Below are positions 54,165 through 64,000 of a stretch of DNA of 64,000 nt, piece after piece. The notes under the pieces are model-generated. The model worked only from the letters and a program-made list of their open reading frames with translations. It was not told the origin of the DNA and did no database searches. The translations under genes were made by a program, and so were the position numbers. The stretch is from NCBI RefSeq assembly GCF_040436345.1, contig NC_133220.1:8136664-8200663 (forward strand), given 5' to 3'. Numbering within the stretch: position 1 is the stretch's first letter; each line of letters starts with the position of its first letter. The stretch is from Pagrus major. Lineage: Eukaryota > Chordata > Actinopteri > Spariformes > Sparidae.

Positions 54165-54940
54165 CCAAGAAACCTCAAGGATAACTTGCCATATGTATTC
54201 ATTGAAATACTTTGTGCATGTTGATGTTTAGGGTAATGAAATTACTAACAATAAATCATTTAATTATCACTTATTTCTGTTGACATGTCTGTAATGAATA
54301 TTAACACTTTCACATAAAACATTTTCAAGGGAAATTAGAACAATCCTACTTGGGAAATATACTGTCAAAGTATCTTAAAAAGTGGGATTTTCAGTTCCTA
54401 CGGAATATTTAATAAGATCTGTGGGACTCCCTTATGCAGGACCAAATAAACAAAAGGATTAATAAATAACGACATCTATTCATTTAATAGTTCATGCAGA
54501 ATGTTTACAGTAAACAAATTAATATGAATAAATATTATTTTTTTTACCCGCACAAAGAATATGTTATTTTCAAAAAAATCCTATCTCCCCTAGTTTTTAA
54601 TTTTGCATCCAAACTTTACTTCTCTGTATTCTATCATATCTATATTTCTTTTTATCAATCATTTAATGAATTTGGCCACATTTAAGTGAGTGCCACAGAT
54701 TTTGCTTAATAGTTTTGAAACTGAAACATCATTTTTTAAGATATTCTGACTGTATATTTTTTCGATGGATTATTTTGATTTCCTTGAAACTTTGTTTTAT
54801 GTGAAAGCGTTAATATTCATTGCAGACATATTGACAAAAATAAGTGATAATTAAATGATTTGTTGTAGGTAATTCGATTGCTGTAAATATTCTGCGTCAA
54901 GTATTTAAATGAACACATGTTGCAAATTATTGTGACAATT
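54165..54940. mobile_element. Long foldback element (imperfect palindrome)
   Basis: The left arm (about 54165-54405) and right arm (about 54710-54940) are inverted copies. The reverse complement of 54235-54320 reads 'ttttatgtgaaagtgttaat', 'attcattacagacatgtcaa' and 'taagtgataattaaatgatt'. The right arm reads the same with about 10-15% mismatches. The spacer is about 300 bp, AT-rich, with no recognisable transposase. Confidence 0.75.
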
Positions 54941-56148
54941 ATGTATTACAGTGTATTACAGCATGGAATGACTCATAGTGGACAATAATTGGGTAAGAAT
55001 GGAGCCAGACAGCAAGGTGCCTGTCTGTCTCTTCCTGTGTCTCCACCTCTCCCCCTGACCAAAGATAAACAGCCCACTCCTACATTTCCTCTCTGTCTGG
55101 TTGTGGACTAAAGGATGGACATAATACACATTTTTTTGGTTTATAAATTTGCTCAGAACATATCTGATAAACATTTCAATAGAAAAACAGTTTTATCTCT
55201 GGGTCATTTCAAGATATTTGTACATGTATGTTTAAATCTTAGAAATGTATATTTAGTGGAGCTTTAAAAAAAGCAGTTTTTGAGGGTTTTCTTTTAAACA
55301 TGTGGGGACTGGATTGAAAAACTAAGGCATAGAAAAACCCTCGATGATTTAGGAACAGCACACTACGTTTAACCAGATAAGTCCATTGACAAACCAGATT
55401 TCCAGGTAGAAGATAAAGATGTGTGTTTATACAGTATTATGGTGCTAAACTTTCAACCTTGTGGTAGGCTGAACTCACGTTTCATAAACTTCTAGCTGTA
55501 ACCAATCAGAGGACAGAGAAATGCCATGTCCCCGCCCCACACTGGACCAAAACAACGCATATTGGCCAATGAGAGCGCAGTGTGTTGACAGGAAGTCCCG
55601 CCCCCTGCTTCCGTTCTTGTGCAACGCTGAAACAGCAGCGACACTGAGCTGCGTCAAGCTGCAGAGAGTCACAGGATCTACTTCCGGAAAAACTAAATGA
55701 AGTAAAACATTTTTAAAATCGTAACGTCATTTTGAGTACAAAACTTACATATCGTTTGGATGTTTATCCAAAAACTCATTCTTTAATAAATAGAATTAAA
55801 AATGATTTATTTTTTGCGCTTTTAAGTCTAACAATTTCACGCGCGACATTAAGATATTTTATTTTGAAAGTCGCCATCGGAAGTGTTCGTTGTTAGCGTG
55901 TGTACCTTGACACTGACCCGCTCTGATGTATGTAGCTGACAGGCGGCAACGTTTCTCAAACCAAACTTCACCCGCAGCGCTCACATTTACAATTTAATCC
56001 TAAATCGTGACTCTTCTTCTTCTTCTTCTACAGAAACCAGCAGGTTGGACCCTTTTAAACCGGTTCACACCGGTGTTGAGGTTGCAGTCAGCGTGTTGTT
56101 GTTATCGGAGGTCAGTGGGTCTCCAGGTGAAACCAGCACGCCGTCCAG

Positions 56149-58671
56149 ATGCTGTCCCCGACCAGGACCGTCTCCTCCCGGCTGTTCAGGCCGGGTTCGT
56201 GGATCCCTCTCCGGCTGGGCTGCGACCAGAGAGCCGCCAGCACTCTGCAGAAAGGTACCGGCGGTCCGGAGCTAGTCAGCCTGGTTATGTGGCGCAGGGC
56301 AGCTAGCATGAGGCTAATCCCAAAGTGACGCAGTTTAGTGCGGAGACGCGAAACTTCTCAGCAGCTGAGTGATGAAACGTTACACAATGAAGCTTTTATA
56401 ACATTATAAAAGGACATTTATACTATGAAATCATTTAAAAAACTAGAAACCAGTTGATTGCAGAGGATAGTCAACAGTTTTATATGATTTATTGTGTATT
56501 TTATCAGGTCTAAAGTCAAAATTCAGTGTTCCCAGCACTGTTTAGCTATATATTTTATTTTATTTCATTACCTGGATATAATGAAACATTGCTTAGAATT
56601 TAAATTGAATTTTAATAGAATTTTTTTTGTGTTTTCTCTAACTATCTGAGATATTCTTTGGGTTTTGAACTGAACTGGGCTCAACAAGACATTTTAAAAA
56701 CGTTTGTTTGTGCAAATTGATATTTCTGTGAATTGTCTCCTGCTCACTATTCCTGAAAAACAACATGAACGGACCCTTGATAAATCAGAAAATTATTGGT
56801 AATGGTCTGTGTACATACTAAAAGTGAACATACGCTGATAAATCCCAGTTATTGAAATTTGAGCTCTAGTCCAAAAGCCCCAAAAGGTTAAGTTTATTAC
56901 CAAAATGACCACATTGAAGAGGCTGGTAATGTTTTTATTCAGATTTTTTATGGCTGAAATGCAGTATAAATGTCTTGGTCAAGGAAAAATGTATTGCCGT
57001 TCGCTTCACATACAGCAGATCTATTCAACTGGCAGCTGGGCCTAATGTGGCCCTATGATCGTTCTCTGTTAGTCATTCATTAGTCATGTTTGTTACTAAG
57101 CACAAAATGCTCTTATTTCATTAAAAGGTTTTAACCCGGTCTTTCTGCGCAGGTAGGATTTATGATTCAAACTGACACCCTACTAAAAGGTGCATTGTCT
57201 GTTGCTGTACTTTTGTATGTGCAATGTTTCCTTTTCAATTGTTAAAACTAATAAACAGAGGTGAGAAAAAGTCCATTGTGTAACGCACTTAAATTTCGAG
57301 CTGTACACGTCAGACAGAGAGAATGTAAAAGTCCCGCCCCTTGGCAATTTTTTCGAATCTGGCCCTTCTAAAAACAGAAAAGTAGTTGAATAGGCCTAGT
57401 GGCAAATAATAAAAGCAAGGAAACAGGTAAATAATAACCATAACATACAGTAATATTGAATATTGTAACACAGTAAATTGATGGGAAGATTACTGAACTG
57501 AGTGCTTATAAAGATCAGCCTAACATATAAGGATGAGCATTGTTTTTGACTCAACAAAATAGATAAAATATGTACAAAAAGCTCACAATAACTTAAGCAT
57601 ACACTTATGTTTTGTTACCACCATGACACTTCATGCATCACCCAATTTTCAGAGCTTTTCAGTTTCTACACATGGCTCTACAGACATTGTTGATGAATGA
57701 CTCAGCAGATTCTGGCCTGCCTGTCTCATATGTCTGTCCCAGTGTTTTAGTCCAGAATCAGTTCAGATCTGATTAAACTCAGAGTAAAACCACCTGACTG
57801 TCTGTCTGTTGTTGTTTTGTGCTGCAGAGTTGATAAAGAAGCATGAACTGGAGAAAGATGAGCCTCGCCCACTCTACATGGACTTCCAGGCCACCACACC
57901 CATGGTAACCGTTATCCACCATGTTTGTCAACTTAAAGTCATAATCTCGAAGATTTTCATGTAAATAAATATCTGTAAAGTTACTATCTATCGCCCGATG
58001 AGGTAACACAGTGATGACTGAGCCTGTGGCCCACTGATGCAAGCTTGCATTTGCACTTGCTGTAATACCAAAGATGTACACTGGGTGTCGGTGATGACCA
58101 GAATAAGTTAGCCTAATGTTAGACAATGAATAAGTATTTACACAACATTACTTTTATTGCAACATTTTTTTATTCAGTAAATAGTAAGTGTTATAATTAC
58201 TGTCTCAGAAGACATCATTCCCTTTTCGCCTTCATGTGGTGTTGTTATGGAGCCGTGGCAAAGCTGCCAGCTGCCAACTGACCGATATCACACAGGTAAC
58301 ACTGGATCTCTGGGATGCAGTGAGGTCCAAAAAATACACCTGCAATCGCTGCTCTCGGAAATGTTCGAGGCTGCCAATTTAAAGTTTAATGTGTGTCTCG
58401 TGTAGGACCCTCGGGTACTGGACGCCATGTTGCCCTACCAGGTGAATTACTACGGTAACCCTCACTCCAGGACACACGCCTACGGCTGGGAGAGCGAGAA
58501 CGCCATGGAGACGGCCAGGAAGGTAGAGAGACACTCAGTTTGGACAGAGAGCGAGAGGAAAATTTAGAGAAGTCAAATTGAACATATCATCTGTATATAT
58601 TAAATATACTGTATATATATCTATATATTTATTTATATGTATATATATTTATTTATTTATATATATATTTA

Positions 58672-58762
<91 letters not shown>

Positions 58763-60838
58763 TTTATTTATTTATTTTTTTCCCTTTACAGTGCAGTAGT
58801 AACGTGTGTAAACCATTAGTTGTACATTTTCTTATAAGTAAATTCTGAATTTTTATAACTACATTGTGAACCTTGTACAACAGGCTGTGTATTTAGTTGT
58901 GCTCATCATTTTATTAAATCTGAATTTGAGAGATACACTGACTGCGTGCTGTCTCTCTCTCTCTCTGAGCAGCAGGTGGCTGACCTGATTGGAGCAGATC
59001 CCAGAGAGATCATCTTCACCAGCGGGGCCACCGAGTCTAACAACATGGCCATCAAGGTTAGACTCTGCTCCTCGTCTTCATCACTTCCTCTTAGTTACAT
59101 CCTCTCCATCACCATCATCACTCCATTAAGCTCTCAGAGCATCAGCAGGCTTGTCCACGAAGGGAAAAATACGTTTGCATTAGGAAGATGCATTTTTACC
59201 ATTAAATACTGTCTCATAACTGCCTGCCCATTGTACTCTGATGAAACTGGTTGGTGACAAACAGCTACAGTTTCTTAGTTAGATAGTTTCCTCCCTTTTG
59301 GACTCTGAGCTCTCCATTCTCTCAAAGGTCAGCTTTTTTTATGATTTGCCTGAATTCCTGTGTCACCACTCACCCAAGTTGAACTTGACGTGAACATTTT
59401 GCTTAGATTTATTTTGTCTGCGGAAGCAAATGCAATAAAATAAATCAATTTTAGTGCAAAATTGTTGCTTTAAACGCCGGTGTGACCAAAGCTTGAGAGC
59501 ACATTAAGAACAGAATGAGACTGCAGTAAGAATTAAACAACCCTGAGTTGTGGTGTTAGTAGTGACCCTGCCTCTCTCTCTCCTGCAGGGTGTGGCCAGG
59601 TTCTACCAGACCAAGAAGCGTCATGTGATCACCACACAGACTGAACATAAGTGTGTTCTGGACTCGTGTCGAGTTCTGGAGAGTGAAGGATTCAAGGTCA
59701 CCTACCTGCCAGTCCAGACAAATGGACTGGTGGACCTGGAGGTACACATGCTGAACGTACAGAGTGATGACACCAGAGACAGTTTAGAGTCAACATGTCA
59801 ACATGTCAACATGTTCAGCTAGAGAAGTCATTGTATTAAAACAGTACATCTATGTGTGTTCAGCTGCTGGAGGCCTCCATCCGTCCGGACACCTCTCTGG
59901 TGTCGGTGATGACCGTCAACAACGAGATCGGAGTCAGACAGCCCATCAAAGAGATCGGTAACCATGGAAACACAAACATTTTACTCCATGTGCAAAGCAG
60001 AAATCAGATTTCTGAAACATCCGCTTATACAGTGTTTCGTCATGTTATATAGAGCCTTCAGTGCTTTCCTGATCTTTACTTTCCCTCTGATTTGAATCAG
60101 CGCTATCATAAAAACTATTGATTAATCGATCTTTACTCTCCCTGTACACAGGACACATTTGTCGTTCCAAAGGAGTCTTCCTCCACACTGATGCCGCTCA
60201 GGCTACAGGAAAGATTCCCATCGACGTCACCGACTGGAAGGTTGATCTGATGTCCATCAGCGGTCACAAGATCTATGGACCCAAAGGTTAGCCATAGCAT
60301 TACTTTAGATAAACTCTTAACTGCTAGCTTATTGGGCAAGGTGATGCTGTTCATTTATATAGTACATTTCTGAAGGAAGGTTACATTTGCTTGCTGCTAT
60401 TGAAATGTGAAATAGCTGAAATACTGAGACAGTTGAAGTACAAATACTAAAAGAAACCGAAATGAGGGTTAAAATTGAAGTGATGAAAGAAGTATCAGTT
60501 GAAAAGTGGCCTCACGGCAGCATGTTTTCATTACACTGAAGGAGTTCGAGTCTTGATCCCTGTGGTACTCCACAGGTCATGCTGACTGGCTTTCCAATAC
60601 TTGTATGTGTGTACAGGTGTGGGCGCTTTGTATGTGCGACGCCGCCCCAGAGTGCGTATGGAGCCACTGCAAAGTGGAGGCGGGCAGGAGAGGGGGCTGC
60701 GTTCCGGCACTGTCCCCACCCCGCTGGCTGTTGGGCTGGGAGCCGCCTGCAGCATCGCCCAGCAGGAGATGGAGGTAAAAACAAATGCACCCAAACATAC
60801 AGAAACTCAACAAATGTAACCAAACATCCTGAGGCTTA

Positions 60839-60891
<53 letters not shown>

Positions 60892-61788
60892 CAGTATGAT
60901 CATCACCGAGTGTCCACACTGGCTAATCGTCTGATCCAGAAGATCATGAATGGGCTTCCTGACGTCATCCTGAACGGAGATCCACACCATCGCTACGCTG
61001 GTACAAACTCTTGCACACTGTCACATGCTTGGATTTCAACCCACATGAACTAGAAAGTCAGTGAAAGTCAAAGTCTGAGGTTTCAGTTGGAAGTCTGTGT
61101 TACTTGACTGTGTGTGTCTCTTCAGGCTGTGTCAACCTGTCCTTTGCCTATGTGGAGGGAGAGAGTCTGTTGATGGCGCTTAAGGATGTCGCTCTGTCAT
61201 CTGGGAGGTCAGAGCGATGTTTTTGCAATTGGGTCCCCATTTTGTTTGTATTATTCAGGTGAATGCTTACGCATGTGTGCAGGTGGGATGATTGATTAAC
61301 ATTCTGCTCCCTGTGTTCTCGCAGCGCTTGTACATCCGCGTCTCTGGAGCCGTCGTATGTCCTCAGAGCGATCGGAGCAGATGAAGACTTGGCTCACTCT
61401 TCCATCAGGTACAAATACTGTAATTCAGATCATAATCCTGATAGTAACTGGGCTCACATTGTTGACTATAATCAGGTTTAACTTTATTTGTCTTTTCAGT
61501 AAAATAACATTTCTTCAGCAGTATATTACGACCATGTTAATAGTCCTGATTCTAATGTTGGTTAGAAGCAGGATTATAATCAAATCTAGAATCATGTTCA
61601 AGTTTATTTGTTGTTTAATTTTAAAAAAAAAGCTAAAATGTAATAACAGTCTTGAAGATAAGAGTGTCCTGGTTGTGTGCATACACTGCTGATTGAAGGA
61701 TGAGTCACTCAAACTGTCTCACAGTGACTGGCTGAGCAGCTTCCTGTTCTCTGGTTTGACTTCAGTTAAATTATGTGTTGGTTAATTT

Positions 61789-61856
<68 letters not shown>

Positions 61857-62464
61857 GGTTTGGTATTGGCAGGTTCACCACAGAGGATGAAGTGGATTAC
61901 ACAGCAAATAAATGCATCCAGCAGGTTGCCAGACTCAGAGAGATGAGGTGAGTTCAGCTGGACTGATAATTTTGGTTCATTCCAACTTGGATCTTATTTT
62001 GGTAGTTTCATCCATAATTCCTATCAATTACAGTAAGACCATTATAACAGTACTCACCAAGGTAGTTTCTTAGGCTCAGTTTTTTTTTAGGCTCCTTGTG
62101 TGTCTTGACCCATCAGACTTCTTCTTAGTGATTTTGCCAGATCTCCAATATTAACTTGATTGTTATAATGTCATTGGTATTGATTGAAATGATAGAGAAA
62201 ACTATGGAAATGAGTAATAAAACAGAACTGTACTCTATTACTCCATCATACATTTCTCTCTCCCTGCCTGTCTGTTAAATGTACATTTATTTTCTTTTTA
62301 CACGATCAGGTGACCATGCTAGTGTGTTTTAAATGGTAAGAGTGCAGTAGGTAACACCCAATAACCTGTTGTTCTCTCTTTCTGTCTCTCTGTCCGTCAG
62401 TCCTCTGTGGGAGATGGTCCAGGACGGCATCGACCTGAAGAGCATCAAGTGGACACAGCACTAG
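56149..62464 (+). CDS. nfs1: Cysteine desulfurase NFS1, mitochondrial
   Basis: PLP-dependent enzyme that takes sulfur from cysteine for Fe-S cluster assembly, acting with ISD11, ACP and ISCU in the mitochondrial matrix. Coding exons: 56149-56254, 57828-57904, 58406-58522, 58973-59056, 59589-59741, 59864-59957, 60152-60286, 60617-60774, 60895-61000, 61126-61207, 61325-61408, 61858-61947, 62401-62464. They total 1350 bp, 449 aa (I recall human as 457). The start [16 protein letters not shown] is Arg/Ser-rich and almost free of acidic residues, a good mitochondrial presequence. Then come [47 protein letters not shown], the PLP lysine in [25 protein letters not shown] and the persulfide cysteine in [13 protein letters not shown]. 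The end, [13 protein letters not shown], is identical to human as I recall it. All catalytic features are intact. Confidence 0.98.
58599..58780 (+). repeat. (AT)n / ATTT-rich microsatellite in nfs1 intron 3
   Basis: AT dinucleotide runs mixed with TATTTAT units and a short GT run, about 180 bp. Confidence 0.9.
60840..60891 (+). repeat. (GT)n directly before the nfs1 exon 9 acceptor
   Basis: About 25 GT units are followed by 'tcag' and exon 9 at 60895. Confidence 0.97.
61794..61855 (+). repeat. (GT)n directly before the nfs1 exon 12 acceptor
   Basis: About 30 GT units are followed by 'tag' and exon 12 at 61858. Confidence 0.97.
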
Positions 62465-64000
62465 ATTCCTCCCACTTCCTGTTTACTTCCTGGCTGACAA
62501 CAACGATGACAAAGCATAGATGTATTATAGAACTAGATACCAGACCCAAAGAAGCCTGTCAGAATCAGTCTGATTAGAAATGATTGAAGATTTGCTAGAA
62601 AAAAGTTTCTAGCTTCCAGGTTTCCATCCTGGTTATGCATCCCAGTAAATATGCACAGTAACGTTTCTCCCACTGGCCCCGCCAATGAGTTTTCACTCAG
62701 CCCATAGATTTTACATTGTGATGACCTCCACAGATTACAATCCATAATAGTAAGAGTTGTAATTGGCCTTGTTTGCGGTTCAAAGTGTCCTGTCAACAGT
62801 TTTACAAATTTTCGCTGAAATACCGCGAGTGGCCACTGGGCAAAATTATACGCAAAGCTGAGCAGTGCGGCTGTATCCAGTTCTAAATAATACATCCATG
62901 TGATAAAGACAATGATGATGATTCCCAGGGAATTCTGGGAATAGACCAGCTTTTCCTTCCTGTATACAAACACGCACAAACTTCCTGTCCGACTTGAAGT
63001 CTGTTTGTAGAATTAGCTCTCTGTCTTCGTAGAAGCTCCTTTAGTTGCTCTGTGGGGAGATGTTGCTCAGAGAGTTGACCTCTGCTTGTTGTTTTTATTA
63101 TGTTGTTGTACATCTGTCAGCTTCTATTGGCCAACTAGTTGCTTCTGTGTCTGGAATGAAAGGTTGCCAGATGCTGTGGTGTGTGGCTCCTGTATCATCT
63201 CTGTCTGTTAACATGATGGAGAACAGCCACATGTAACATCAGAACCATGAAGTTGTTGATATGATTTTCTTTGAAACTGTGAAACCTGTGAGTAAATTAA
63301 ATTGCTGAGGCAGCGAAAAGAGATTTACAGTGAGGTGAAATATTGACACAATCACACAACTGCAATAAAATAGGAAGCTGTTAGAGGATCACTATCCAAA
63401 TATTAAAAGTAAGAATAAGGCTGTTTGACGGTGTGTGATGCTTCTTGTCAGAATCCTTTAGAAATGTTGACCCCGATTTTCCAGTGATCTAAGTGGACGA
63501 TACTAGTCATCTATCCCGGTTACCATGGTGATCTTACCTGTTTAAAAATGAGCCAGTTTGTGTGTTAAGCCCAAAGATAGCTGACGGACCTGCTAATCTC
63601 GCTTCGTGCTGCAGGCTCTGATCAATGTGTTATGCAACTAAGAGAGGCAACGACCCAAGTGAGAATAAACATCAGTGGGCAGTTGACGGCAACTAAAGGC
63701 AGCAGAGTTAAATTCACTGAGTCGATTTGATGATTCACTTTTAAGTCTTCGAGTCAGATCTTTTCACTTGATGATTCACGTCTTGTCTCCTGTCCTCCCT
63801 CTCTCAGAAGTCACTCTTGCACTTTTTCTCTCCTCCCACATCTGTATTCAGTATTCAGCATTCAACAGCCGCATCATGTCAGTGTTAGCAGCCGCAGTTT
63901 GATTATTTTTGTTAAAATCTGGAACACTTTACAAGACTGAAGCCCTAATTTTACAACAAAGACTCACTAATGTCGTACAGATGTGTCTGAGGTTGCTGAT
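62465..64000 (+). other. nfs1 3' UTR and downstream DNA
   Basis: No further gene was recognised. Candidate AATAAA motifs lie near 63364 and 63664. The stretch 62,690-62,960 (for example 'gtggccactgggcaaaatta') looks like a dispersed repeat; it carries a 148-codon minus-strand open frame with no recognisable domain. Confidence 0.45.

Larger units (their letters stand above)
53700..56100. other. Head-to-head intergenic region between the C6orf89 homolog and nfs1
   Basis: It holds the (TCT)n/retroelement tail, the foldback element at 54165-54940 and the presumed nfs1 promoter (GC-richer from about 55,480). No other gene was seen. Confidence 0.55.

Noticed and set aside
62533-62979. 148-codon minus-strand frame after nfs1
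   Set aside because: No recognised domain. The sequence resembles a dispersed fish repeat, and it may only be an accidental open frame.

Overview
The window is vertebrate genomic DNA, almost certainly from a ray-finned (teleost) fish. It has intron-rich genes with canonical GT-AG splice sites, abundant (GT/CA)n microsatellites and many short repeats with inverted ends. It also carries a parathyroid-hormone-family gene of the fish pth4 type. I found no bacterial, viral or CRISPR-like system. Exon boundaries below were read by eye from splice signals, reading-frame phase and remembered family sequences; no alignment or search was run.

Layout. 1-~16,120 (+): the 3' end of a plasma-membrane calcium ATPase gene (PMCA; ATP2B family, probably atp2b4). 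It includes the alternatively spliced 'site C' exon (3201-3411), the last coding exon (7136-7375) and a possibly very long 3' UTR. 16,120-20,110: intergenic DNA with short repeats and a foldback element. 20,182-22,740 (+): pth4, complete, with TATA box, non-coding exon 1 and a two-exon coding region (119 aa). 24,500-35,572 (+): cept1, the dual choline/ethanolamine phosphotransferase, complete (426 aa). It has two candidate mutually exclusive versions of one exon (30882-30966 and 32616-32700). 41,130-46,372 (+): dram2, complete (276 aa). 49,919-53,690 (-): a homolog of C6orf89, complete (332 aa). 56,149-62,464 (+): nfs1, the mitochondrial cysteine desulfurase, complete in 13 coding exons (449 aa). 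The remainder to 64,000 is NFS1 3' UTR and downstream DNA.

The genes do not form a pathway: calcium extrusion, a secreted hormone, phospholipid synthesis in the ER/nuclear envelope, lysosomal autophagy control, a poorly understood Golgi/membrane protein and Fe-S cluster assembly. From memory, the CEPT1-DRAM2 neighbourhood also exists on human chromosome 1, which carries ATP2B4 too. This is the main reason for favouring atp2b4 as the PMCA paralog.

The most interesting signals concern splicing. (1) Two cept1 exons have identical length (85 bp) and phase. (2) A ~137 bp CTG/CGG trinucleotide tract starts five bases after the splice donor of the non-standard one. (3) Two nfs1 exons have acceptors preceded by pure (GT)n in place of a polypyrimidine tract. 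The repeat fraction includes at least four families with inverted ends and a ~775 bp imperfect palindrome at 54,165-54,940.
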